This document shows positions 25,469-33,001 of a stretch of 64,000 nucleotides of DNA, one piece after another; within the stretch, counting starts at the first letter, position 1; every line of letters starts with the position of its first letter. The DNA is from an uncultured Dialister sp. (GTDB lineage Bacteria > Bacillota > Negativicutes > Veillonellales > Dialisteraceae). The stretch lies in assembly GCA_934178345.1 (NCBI GenBank), contig CAKPQG010000010.1, forward strand, positions 1 to 64,000. Direction: 5' to 3'. The position numbers were made by a program, and so were the translations under genes. The notes below the pieces were generated by a model. It was not told the DNA's origin. It searched no databases and saw only the letters and a program-made list of their open reading frames with translations.

Positions 25469-26926
25469 ATGAGAGAAGACAAATTTGGCAAGCAGGGGCT
25501 GACTTTTGATGACGTGCTGCTGATTCCGGCACATTCGGATGTCCTTCCGCGAGACGTAGATGTACGCACCCACCTGACACAGAATGTCACACTGAATATT
25601 CCGGTCATGAGCGCCGGCATGGATACCGTCACCGAAGCAGAAATGGCGATCGCCATGGCGCGCGAGGGCGGCATCGGTGTCATTCATAAGAACATGAGCA
25701 TCGATGAACAGGCCAGAGAAGTGAAACTGGTCAAGCGTTCGGAACACGGCATCATCGTGGATCCGATCTATCTCGCTCCGGACAATACCCTGTCGGATGC
25801 GGATGAACTGATGAACAAATACCATATTTCCGGTGTGCCGATCACAGAGAACGGCAAACTGGTCGGCATCATTACGAACCGTGATATGCGCTTCGAGACG
25901 GATCTGTCCCGTCCGATCAGCGACATCATGACTTCGAAAGGTCTGATCACCGCTCCGGAACATACCACCATGGAAGAAGCGAAACGCATCCTGCAGGCGC
26001 ACCGCATCGAAAAGCTGCCGCTCGTGGACGATAATGGCCATCTGAAAGGCCTCATCACCATCCGTGATATCGAAAAGATGAGAAAATTCCCGAATTCGAA
26101 CAAAGACTCTGACGGCCGCCTGAAGGTGGCTGCTGCCATCGGTGTCACTTCGGACGTGGAAGACCGCGTCGAAGCGCTTCTCGATGCCAAAGCAGATGTC
26201 CTTGTCATCGATACCGCACATGGTCACAGCGAAGGCGTGCTGCAGACCATCCGCCGTCTGCGCAAGGCATTCCCGCATCTGGAACTCATCGCCGGCAATG
26301 TGGCGACCTATGATGCGACCAAGGCACTGATCGAAGCTGGCGTTTCCGCTGTCAAAGTCGGCATCGGACCTGGCTCCATCTGCACCACCCGCGTCATTGC
26401 GGGCATCGGTGTGCCGCAGATCACAGCGATCTATGACTGCGCGAAAGCAGCCGAAGGCACCGGTATCCCGATCATTGCCGACGGCGGCATCCAGTACTCC
26501 GGCGATATTGCGAAGGCCTTGGGGGCGGGCGCGTCCTGCGTCATGCTCGGCAATCTTCTGGCAGGCACGGAAGAAGCTCCTGGCGAAATGATCATTTATC
26601 AGGGCAAGAATTACAAATCCTACCGCGGCATGGGCTCTCTGGGCGCTATGCAGGCTGGCAGCAAGGACAGATATTTCCAGCAGAATGCGAAGAAGCTCGT
26701 ACCGGAAGGCATCGAAGGCCGCATTCCTTACAAGGGACATGTCTCCGACGTCCTCTTCCAGCTCATCGGCGGTCTCCGTGCATCCATGGGCTACTGCGGC
26801 GCGAAGGACATCAAGGCCATGAATGAAGACACCCAGTTTATTCAGATTACCGGCGCAGGTCTGCGTGAAAGCCATCCGCATGATGTCAGCATCACCAAGG
26901 AAGCACCGAACTACAGCGTAAAATGA
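25469..26926 (+). CDS. guaB: IMP dehydrogenase
   Basis: GuaB oxidises IMP to XMP with NAD+, the first committed step of GMP synthesis. The 485-aa protein has the N-terminal MREDKFGKQGLTFDDVLLIP, a CBS pair between about residues 90 and 205 (SDADELMNKYHISGVPI and TTMEEAKRILQAHRIEKLPL), the catalytic loop VGIGPGSICTTRVIAGIGVP, and the GGIQYSGDIAKALGAGA phosphate-binding motif. Of three in-frame ATGs (25457, 25466, 25469) I choose 25469, 5 nt after GGAGG and matching the family N-terminus. It overlaps the following glycosyltransferase by 4 nt. Confidence 0.96.
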   Translation: MREDKFGKQGLTFDDVLLIPAHSDVLPRDVDVRTHLTQNVTLNIPVMSAGMDTVTEAEMAIAMAREGGIGVIHKNMSIDEQAREVKLVKRSEHGIIVDPIYLAPDNTLSDADELMNKYHISGVPITENGKLVGIITNRDMRFETDLSRPISDIMTSKGLITAPEHTTMEEAKRILQAHRIEKLPLVDDNGHLKGLITIRDIEKMRKFPNSNKDSDGRLKVAAAIGVTSDVEDRVEALLDAKADVLVIDTAHGHSEGVLQTIRRLRKAFPHLELIAGNVATYDATKALIEAGVSAVKVGIGPGSICTTRVIAGIGVPQITAIYDCAKAAEGTGIPIIADGGIQYSGDIAKALGAGASCVMLGNLLAGTEEAPGEMIIYQGKNYKSYRGMGSLGAMQAGSKDRYFQQNAKKLVPEGIEGRIPYKGHVSDVLFQLIGGLRASMGYCGAKDIKAMNEDTQFIQITGAGLRESHPHDVSITKEAPNYSVK

Positions 26927-27669
26927 TCGACATAGAAAAATCCTCGCACAATGTGATGGATGTCACGGTCTACGCGCTCACCATGCAGGAAGTCCTCCGG
27001 TGGGCGAAGGAAGGGATGGGGGATGAGAAATCCCGCCTCATTGCTACAGCCAATGCAGAAATGATCATGCAGGCGCAGGAAGACAAGGAGCTCGGGCACA
27101 TCCTGAATCATGCCGATCTCGTCGTTCCAGACGGTGCCGGCGTGCTTTGGGCGGGAGAAACTCTCGGCACTCCCTTCCCGGAACGCGTGACCGGAGCCGA
27201 CCTCTCCGTCGAGCTTCTGAAAATCGCCTCGAAAGAGGGCTGGCCCGTCTATTTCTTGGGCGGTGCTCCCGGCGTCGCCCAGAAAGCCGCTGACCGTTTC
27301 CAGAAGGAGCATGGGAAAATCCAGCTCGTGGGCTGCCATGACGGCTACTTCGACGAGGAAGAAGAAAAAAGGATCATCAAAGACATCCAGAAAAGCGGAG
27401 CTAAGCTCCTCCTGGTAGGCCTCGGCGTCCCGAAGCAAGAGAAATGGCTCTATCATCATAAGGACGAACTCGGACCCGTGCTGGCTATGGGCATCGGCGG
27501 CGTCTTTGATGTCATGAGTGGAAATCTGAAACGCGCCCCGCTCTGGATGCAGAAGAACCGCCTCGAGTGGGCGTATCGTCTCTACCTGCAGCCCTCCCGC
27601 ATCGGGCGCATGATGGCCATCCCGAAATTCATGATGGCCGTCAAGAAATGGAAGAGGGAGAGAAAGTAA
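26923..27669 (+). CDS. WecG/TagA/CpsF family glycosyltransferase
   Basis: The 248-aa protein matches the GT26 family: TANAEMIMQAQEDKELGHIL, the signature ADLVVPDGAGVLWAG, GWPVYFLGGAPGVAQKAADR, LLVGLGVPKQEKWLYHHK and GIGGVFDVMSGNLKRAPLWM. Members add N-acetylmannosamine or a related sugar to a lipid-linked acceptor in cell-surface polymer synthesis on the inner face of the membrane. The specific acceptor is unknown. It shares ATGA with the guaB stop, an unusual but plausible translational coupling. Confidence 0.93.
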   Translation: MIDIEKSSHNVMDVTVYALTMQEVLRWAKEGMGDEKSRLIATANAEMIMQAQEDKELGHILNHADLVVPDGAGVLWAGETLGTPFPERVTGADLSVELLKIASKEGWPVYFLGGAPGVAQKAADRFQKEHGKIQLVGCHDGYFDEEEEKRIIKDIQKSGAKLLLVGLGVPKQEKWLYHHKDELGPVLAMGIGGVFDVMSGNLKRAPLWMQKNRLEWAYRLYLQPSRIGRMMAIPKFMMAVKKWKRERK

Positions 27670-28100
27670 TAAGGGATTAGGGATTAGAAATCTCAAGTGA
27701 CTGGTGACTAGTGACTAGGGATTAGTAGCTAGGGATTAGGAGCCTCGAGTGACTGGTGACTAAATACCACTTTCGGGCATCGCCTCATATATAATTGCGG
27801 CGATGCCGCCACTACAAGTTTGAAAGCAGGGATGATTAGTAGCTAGGGATTAATGGCTAGGGATTAGGAGCCCCAAGTGACTGGTAGCTAGTGACTGGTG
27901 ACTTAAATACCGCCTTCGGGCATCGCCACTATTTATACTCCGCGGCGCTTCTGCTTTTTATGCGCCGCACCACCATTCCTCATTCCTCATTCCTAATTCC
28001 TCATTCGCGCAAAGCTTTCATCCATAATCAGTGGACGGAGCCGCCCAAGGGGCTAACCCTGAACCCTGAACCTTTAACCCTTAACCCTTAAACCCAACAT
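27668..28100. repeat. Composite intergenic repeat block 11
   Basis: Two successive plus-oriented partial copies: GATTAGGGATTAG, GTGACTG, CACTTTCGGGCATCGCC near 27770, GTTTGAAAGCAGGGATGA near 27818, a second heptamer set, CGCCTTCGGGCATCGCC near 27912, hairpin GCGGCGC...GCGCCGC (27943-27969), ATTCCTC heptamers, and CCCTGAACC/CCCTTAAC tracts to 28095. Confidence 0.88.
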
Positions 28101-28119
28101 ATTCATTTAGGAGTCAGTG

Positions 28120-28767
28120 ATGCTGAAAAAACCAATCATTCTGCCGGAAGGATACCCTTTTATCATCGTGGCACTCCTTCTTGGTGTGGTCGGACTCTGG
28201 ATGAAATGGTACTATGCCGCTGTCGTGCCTTTTGTGCTTGCGGTATACTTCACCTATTTCTTCCGCTGCCCTCCCAGAAATGATAAAATCACTCCGGGCG
28301 ATGATGTCCTCGTCTCTCCGGCGGACGGCACCGTCGTGGACGTGTGCCACGACGCGAAGGAAGATATGTTTCTGGGACAGACCTGTCATAAAATTACCAT
28401 TTTCCTTTCCATCTTTGACGTACACTGCAACCGCAGCCCGATGGAAGGGAAGATCACCTACCAGTCCTATACACAGGGCAAATTCCTGCCTGCGTATGAG
28501 GAAGGGGTGGGCTTTGAAAATGAACGCGGCGCCATCGGGATCACGGGCAAGAACCGATCCATCCTGGTCATCCTCATCGCGGGGATTCTGGCACGACGCG
28601 TCGTTTCCTGGAAAAATCTGGGAGACAGCCTAAAAAAAGGCGAACTCTACGGCATGATCAAATTCGGCTCCTGCACGGAGCTCTACATCCCGGGAGACTG
28701 TGAGATCTGCGTCAAAAAAGGCGACAAAGTACGCGGCGGCCTGACCGTCGTAGGGAGGCTGAAATAA
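28120..28767 (+). CDS. psd: Phosphatidylserine decarboxylase family protein
   Basis: The short (215-aa) form converts phosphatidylserine to phosphatidylethanolamine. It has an N-terminal membrane-associated stretch (FIIVALLLGVVGLWMKWYYA), the SPADGTVVDV motif, FLSIFDVHCNRSPMEGKITY and the processing site near the C-terminus, IKFGSCTELYIP, where Ser would become the pyruvoyl group. ATG 28120 has AGGAG 6 nt upstream. pssA, the enzyme that makes phosphatidylserine, starts 1 nt after the stop, so both steps of PE synthesis are in one operon. Confidence 0.93.
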   Translation: MLKKPIILPEGYPFIIVALLLGVVGLWMKWYYAAVVPFVLAVYFTYFFRCPPRNDKITPGDDVLVSPADGTVVDVCHDAKEDMFLGQTCHKITIFLSIFDVHCNRSPMEGKITYQSYTQGKFLPAYEEGVGFENERGAIGITGKNRSILVILIAGILARRVVSWKNLGDSLKKGELYGMIKFGSCTELYIPGDCEICVKKGDKVRGGLTVVGRLK

Positions 28768-28768
28768 G

Positions 28769-29494
28769 TTGAATAAATCTTGGATTGCCAATGGAGTCAC
28801 AGCGGCCAATGCATTCTTTGGCGGCTTATCCATCATGATGTCTATCGAGGGACACTGCGACCTCGCAGCGATTTTCATACTGATCGCGATGGTGGCCGAT
28901 GCACTGGACGGGAGAGTCGCCCGCGCGCTGCACACCGCCGGCCCCATGGGCGTCGAGCTCGACTCCCTCTCTGATGATATTTCCTTCGGCATCGCAGCCG
29001 GAGCGCTCATCTACTCCTACCAGCTCCATGAGCTTGGCTGGATAGGCATCATTCCCTGTGCCCTTCTCGGCACCTTCTGCGCCTTCCGTCTGGCGCGCTT
29101 CAATGTGAAAGTCACATCCGTTCATGGCTACTTCGAAGGACTGCCCTGCCCGACGACCGGCGTCATCATTTCCGCTTACGTGCTCTCCGGCGCAAAAGTC
29201 TGGAACTGGCTCATCGTCCTCTGGGTACTCCTGCTCGCCTTCCTCATGGTGAGTGAGATCCACTACCCGGATAATAAAGGCGCAAGCGCAGACCAGCTGC
29301 ATCTGCCCGCTGTTCTTACCTGCCTTGCCTTCTTCGTCATCGCGACCATCTTCTACTGGCCGATCTGGGCGGCTGCCATCTGCGCTGCCTACATCCTCTT
29401 CGGTATGATGAATACTTACCTCAACCGTAGAAAAGGCAAACGCAAAGCCATCAGAAGAAAACAGAAAAGAGTACCTGAGGACATCGAACAATGA
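28769..29494 (+). CDS. pssA: CDP-diacylglycerol-serine O-phosphatidyltransferase
   Basis: PssA makes phosphatidylserine from CDP-diacylglycerol and serine. The 241-aa membrane protein carries the CDP-alcohol phosphatidyltransferase signature DALDGRVARALHTAGPMGVE followed by LDSLSDD near residues 46-72, then several transmembrane helices and a very basic tail (NRRKGKRKAIRRKQKR). The start is TTG 28769 with GGGAGG upstream in psd. It overlaps the next gene by 4 nt. Confidence 0.94.
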   Translation: MNKSWIANGVTAANAFFGGLSIMMSIEGHCDLAAIFILIAMVADALDGRVARALHTAGPMGVELDSLSDDISFGIAAGALIYSYQLHELGWIGIIPCALLGTFCAFRLARFNVKVTSVHGYFEGLPCPTTGVIISAYVLSGAKVWNWLIVLWVLLLAFLMVSEIHYPDNKGASADQLHLPAVLTCLAFFVIATIFYWPIWAAAICAAYILFGMMNTYLNRRKGKRKAIRRKQKRVPEDIEQ

Positions 29495-30750
29495 ATCACT
29501 ACCTCGATATAATCATGTTTCCGATACAGATCATCGTCGGGATTTTTACCATCTACTACACGGTGATCGCGTTATTCGGCATGTGGCATCGAAAAGAAAC
29601 GAATCTGGCTGCCCCAAAGAGCCGCTTCGCCATCGTCGTACCGGCGCATAACGAAGCCATGGTCCTGGGAGACCTGCTGGACAACCTTCGCATCCTGAAA
29701 TATCCGAAAGAACTCTATGATGTCTTTGTCATCGCAGACAACTGCACCGACAATACCGCTGACATCGCGCGCGCCCACGGTGCCCACGTCTTCGAAAGAG
29801 AAAATAAGGAACTCGTCGGCAAAGGCTATGCGATGGACTGGGTCTTCCCGAAGATCTTTGCCTTGGATAAGACATACGACGCCTTCTGCGTCTTCGACTC
29901 CGACAACCTCGTTCATCTGGATTTCCTCGCCGTCATGAACAACCGCCTTCTCAAAGGACAGAAAGTCCTGCAGGGCTACCTCTCTGCGAAGAATCCGACC
30001 GACACATGGGTCTCCGGTACCTTCGCCATCGCCTTCTGGACCATCAACCACCTCTGGCATCTCGGCAAGTACAATATGGGACTCTCTTCCTGTCTCGGCG
30101 GCACCGGCATGTGCATCGCTGCCGATATCGTCAAAAAATACGGCTGGGGCTGTGACTGCCTGACCGAAGACATGGAATTTGCCATGAAATGCCTCTCCCA
30201 CGGCATCCGTACCTGCTGGGTACATGACGCCATCATTTACGATGAGAAGCCACTCTCCTTCATGGCCTCCTGCCGCCAGAGAAAACGCTGGGCGCAGGGC
30301 CAGTTCGACTGCTCCGAGCGCTACATCCCGATCCTCTGGAAAGAAGGATGGAAACGCCATAGCATCGTCATTTTAGACGGCATCATGCAGCTTTTGCAGA
30401 ACTACTTCCTCCTCGTCTCCACCTTCTACCTTCTGATGACCTACATCAATATGTTCTACCCCTGCTTCACGGTCATCCTCTATAACGATGTGCTGGTGCC
30501 TCACCAGTTCTGGGCGATCCTGGGCTTCATCCAGTCCGTCGTCCCATTGATCGTCCTCCTGCAGATCAAGGTGCCATGGAAGATCTACCTCTACTGGCTC
30601 ATCTACCCCGTCTTCATGTACTCATGGATCCCCGTCACCATTCTCGGATGGAAGGATCGCCATGAGAAAGGCTGGGTACATACCATTCACACCAGAAGCA
30701 TGCACTTCGAGCAGGCCAGCCTTACAAGAAAAAAAGAAATCGATTCCTGA
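29491..30750 (+). CDS. Membrane glycosyltransferase family 2 protein
   Basis: The 419-aa protein has an N-terminal transmembrane segment (IIVGIFTIYYTVIALFGMW), a GT-A catalytic domain with IVVPAHNEAMVLGDLLDNL, the DxD-like VFDSDN, the TEDMEFA general-base motif and QRKRW (the Q/RxxRW processive-synthase motif), then three or four C-terminal membrane helices. This layout is that of cellulose/hyaluronan-synthase-like or BcsA/PgaC-like transferases that make or export a surface glycan. The product cannot be told from sequence. Its start overlaps pssA (ATGA). Confidence 0.88.
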   Translation: MNHYLDIIMFPIQIIVGIFTIYYTVIALFGMWHRKETNLAAPKSRFAIVVPAHNEAMVLGDLLDNLRILKYPKELYDVFVIADNCTDNTADIARAHGAHVFERENKELVGKGYAMDWVFPKIFALDKTYDAFCVFDSDNLVHLDFLAVMNNRLLKGQKVLQGYLSAKNPTDTWVSGTFAIAFWTINHLWHLGKYNMGLSSCLGGTGMCIAADIVKKYGWGCDCLTEDMEFAMKCLSHGIRTCWVHDAIIYDEKPLSFMASCRQRKRWAQGQFDCSERYIPILWKEGWKRHSIVILDGIMQLLQNYFLLVSTFYLLMTYINMFYPCFTVILYNDVLVPHQFWAILGFIQSVVPLIVLLQIKVPWKIYLYWLIYPVFMYSWIPVTILGWKDRHEKGWVHTIHTRSMHFEQASLTRKKEIDS

Positions 30751-30755
30751 TAGTC

Positions 30756-30787
30756 AAAGAACCACGGCACGCGCCGTGGTTCTTTTT
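30756..30787 (+). terminator. Terminator after the psd-pssA-GT2 operon
   Basis: AAAGAACCACGGC pairs with GCCGTGGTTCTTT and is followed by a T-run, right after the GT2 stop. Confidence 0.92.
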
Positions 30788-30798
30788 TGTTGTTTGGC

Positions 30799-31128
30799 GG
30801 TGACTAGTGACTGGTGACTTGTGACTAGGGATTCACCGTCATTCTGCGCGGACGAAACGGCGCATGTACGATAGCCGCATGCGGAACAGATGAGAACTGA
30901 AGCGAAGGATTTCATTAAAAGGAGCTGTACATCATGCAGCCTTCCCCACTAGGGAAGGTGCCCGAAGGGCGGATAGGGCGTGGGTGGTATGAAAGAGAAT
31001 GAGGAAAAGACGCATGTGCGGTCAAAGGGACGCGAGGCGTTTTACCGGCCGCCGTCATCCTGCGTGGACGAAAACAGCGTATGTGCGATAACTGCATGCG
31101 GAACAAGCGTCGAAGGATCTTGTGATGA
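30799..31128. repeat. Mixed repeat block before the accessory region
   Basis: GTGACTA heptamers at 30799-30833 are followed by a second repeat family: two direct copies of a GTCATYCTGCGYGGACGAAA...GCATGCGGAACA unit (30838-30890 and 31054-31105, each ending GAAGGATYT), with a GGGAAGGTGCCCGAAGGGCG element between them (near 30952), shared with 46530. No gene supported. Confidence 0.7.
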
Positions 31129-31309
31129 GTATGGCTTGCTGCCTGCTTGATGAAAAAATCGAGAAAACATGTAAAATTAACATCTTAAAACTTTGGAAAA
31201 TATGCAATTTAATAGAAATAAAACTATGACGCCTTTTTTATAAATGACGGAGATCACTATTTCCCTTCCATTCTTTTTATTCAAAACCGTGTAAAGTCAA
31301 AAACTTCCA

Positions 31310-31690
31310 CGATAGTATTTTATGGAGAGAGGAAAATCCTCCCGGGAGCCGAGAGCTCCTCCACACTCCTACGTGCACACACCTATAGGAAAGGAGAGCG
31401 GAGAGGGCTGGCGGCGGATCCGATTTCCCTCCTCCCACTAGAAAGCGTGCTAGCCGCCGGAAAGCGTAAGCAATACAACCACACAAAGACGCAGCAAGCA
31501 AAGAAAGATCTCATGCAGGATTCGCCTCCACGACAAACCCTAGAGCGAAGTTTAGCCGTACTTGTACGACATGAACCGTGAAATGCGCTGGTGCCAGATT
31601 GTAGGGAATGCCTCCATGGATACTTACGAATGCTTGCTGCGCCTTTGTGATGCAAAAATGCCCTTTGCCTATAAAGGGTATTTTTGTATT
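31310..31690 (+). ncRNA. Candidate large structured noncoding RNA
   Basis: This stretch has no convincing ORF but strong RNA-like structure. An 18-bp closing stem with one mismatch joins 31483-31500 (ACAAAGACGCAGCAAGCA) to 31631-31648 (TGCTTGCTGCGCCTTTGT). It encloses smaller hairpins (CGTACTTGTACG near 31556, CTGGTGCCAG near 31590). Upstream are further stems (GGAGCCGAGAGCTCC near 31343; GGCGGC with GCCGCC, 31412/31453). Five nt after the closing stem lies a rho-independent terminator (31653-31686). I do not recognise it as tmRNA, RNase P, 6S or SRP RNA. The 5' end is a guess. Confidence 0.5.
31653..31686 (+). terminator. Terminator of the candidate structured RNA
   Basis: 14-bp arms CAAAAATGCCCTTT and AAAGGGTATTTTTG (one wobble) with a 6-nt loop. 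The symmetric A/T flanks would let it act in both directions. Confidence 0.85.
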
Positions 31691-31787
31691 TCTCATAATG
31701 GCCTGTGAATTTTTTATTCCATCATTTCATAAATTGACATTTCATGTCCATCATGCGTGCTATACTATACCCAAGGGAGGGATCTTG

Positions 31788-32687
31788 ATGTATCGAACGA
31801 GAAAAGAAAAAACGAATTGGAAAATGCAGAATGTGAATCCACAGGGGAAAAATTGCGACGACTGCGTCTTTCGCGCCATTGCCGGAGGCATGGGGATTTC
31901 ATGGAAAGACACCTTCGCCGGACTGTGCCAGACCGGCCTTTCCCTGCATGCCATGCCGGACTATCCGATCGTCTTTCGCAAATATCTGAAGGGAATCGGC
32001 GCCTGCTACGTGTATAAGTCCGGTAAGGCGCATGCCCATAGCGAAGACGAAGCCAGCACGGCAGACATGACCGCGGGAGAATTTATCCGGCAGCATCCGA
32101 AAGGAAACTACGTCCTCCGCCTCTGGTGGCACGTCACCTGCGCGCGAGACGGCTGCCTCTATGACACATGGGACACGAGCAGCGAAAAACTGCTCGAAGC
32201 GTGGGAGATCCCACCGGACGTCGCGTCCGCGCCGCGCCCCTCCGCCCCAAGGCTCTACGAGAAGAGCGAGCGCCGCCTCGCTCCTTTGGAAGACATCGAC
32301 GTCGCCGCGGGCCAGACTTTTCTTTTTAGAAATCCAAGTCCCGTAAACCGCGGGAGTCAGGACAGCTTCGTCCGTGCCATCGCCCTCGCCGAAGGCAGGA
32401 CATGGGAAGAGGCTTATCAGGATCTCTGCCGCCAGGCCCTCGCCCAGTGTGACAATCCGCAGGCCACCTCCGTCGCGGCCTCCTATCTCAGCCGCTATGC
32501 CGTGGGGACTTGCCAGTATTTCACGCGAGGGAAGACGCCGGTAAAAGATTTCCTCGCCTCTCATCCGTCCGGTGCCTGGGGGCTCCAGCTTGGCGAAGGC
32601 TGGGCGACCGCAGCAGTGAATGGTGTACTGATGGATACGAGAAATTATATCAATAAGCCGATCGAGGTCGCATGGCAACTGCGCTGA
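31788..32687 (+). CDS. Duplicated papain-like (NlpC-fold-like) protein of unknown function
   Basis: The 299-aa protein is an internal duplication. Repeat 1 (about residues 20-130) has a likely cysteine-peptidase layout: NCDDCVFRAIAGGMGISW with Cys23/Cys26, then HPKGNYVLRLWWHVTC with His115 and DGCLYDTWD. Repeat 2 (about 187-290) aligns as SQDSFVRAIALAEGRTWEEA, HPSGAWGLQLGEGWAT and NGVLMDTRN, in which both Cys have become Ser and the His has become Ala, so it looks catalytically dead. Similar single-domain proteins occur in phages and Firmicutes; this comparison is from memory. ATG 31788 follows AAGGGAGGG, with a TATACT promoter element near 31770. No signal peptide, so it is cytoplasmic. Confidence 0.6.
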   Translation: MYRTRKEKTNWKMQNVNPQGKNCDDCVFRAIAGGMGISWKDTFAGLCQTGLSLHAMPDYPIVFRKYLKGIGACYVYKSGKAHAHSEDEASTADMTAGEFIRQHPKGNYVLRLWWHVTCARDGCLYDTWDTSSEKLLEAWEIPPDVASAPRPSAPRLYEKSERRLAPLEDIDVAAGQTFLFRNPSPVNRGSQDSFVRAIALAEGRTWEEAYQDLCRQALAQCDNPQATSVAASYLSRYAVGTCQYFTRGKTPVKDFLASHPSGAWGLQLGEGWATAAVNGVLMDTRNYINKPIEVAWQLR

Positions 32688-32699
32688 GCAGCGAATTTC

Positions 32700-32735
32700 A
32701 AACCCACTCCGAATTTTTTCGGAGTGGGTTTGTTT
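32700..32735 (+). terminator. Terminator after the papain-like gene
   Basis: AAACCCACTCCGA pairs with TCGGAGTGGGTTT and is followed by GTTTT. Confidence 0.9.
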
Positions 32736-32828
32736 TGGAATCAATTTTCATATAGAGAACTTCATTTCTGTTATGATCTGTCATTCTTTTTATGATATGA
32801 TGATCTAAACGCAAGGAGGTGTGTCGTG

Positions 32829-32894
32829 ATGAAAGAAAGTAAACGTTGTGAAGGCACACTCTTTTTGGGCATTTCTTTTATTTTGGGGGGGTAA
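32829..32894 (+). CDS. Putative 21-codon leader peptide
   Basis: An ATG at 32829 opens a 21-codon frame (MKESKRCEGTLFLGISFILG plus one Gly) with a very strong ribosome binding site (AAGGAGGTG, 32813-32821). It sits after a likely promoter (TATGATATGAT near 32796) and 48 nt before a terminator hairpin that precedes the 1081-aa gene. That layout is typical of attenuation by a leader peptide, but there is no run of one regulatory codon beyond scattered Gly codons. Translation is unproven. Confidence 0.4.
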   Translation: MKESKRCEGTLFLGISFILGG

Positions 32895-32941
32895 ACCAGC
32901 CTCTTTCGTTAAAGGTAAACAATATTTTTGTCGTGCAAAAT

Positions 32942-32987
32942 CAGAGGAAACGAGAAGCTATGGGGTCATGGCTTTCGTTTCCTCTTT
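32942..32987 (+). terminator. Terminator or attenuator ahead of the accessory operon
   Basis: AGAGGAAACGA pairs with TCGTTTCCTCT around a GC-poor loop and is followed by TTTTTTAGG. It lies between the leader ORF and the start of the large gene at 33002, so read-through must be controlled or partial. Confidence 0.7.
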
Positions 32988-33001
32988 TTTAGGTGTTTGG
33001 T

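Noticed and set aside
31310..31690. RNase P RNA
   Set aside because: The conserved GAGGAAAGTCC, ACAGAAA and GGTAAGAG-type blocks of bacterial RNase P are absent in both directions.
31277..31696. Minus-strand open frames of 61-90 aa in the candidate RNA region
   Set aside because: No ribosome binding sites, no family resemblance, and they overlap the paired arms of strong RNA stems.
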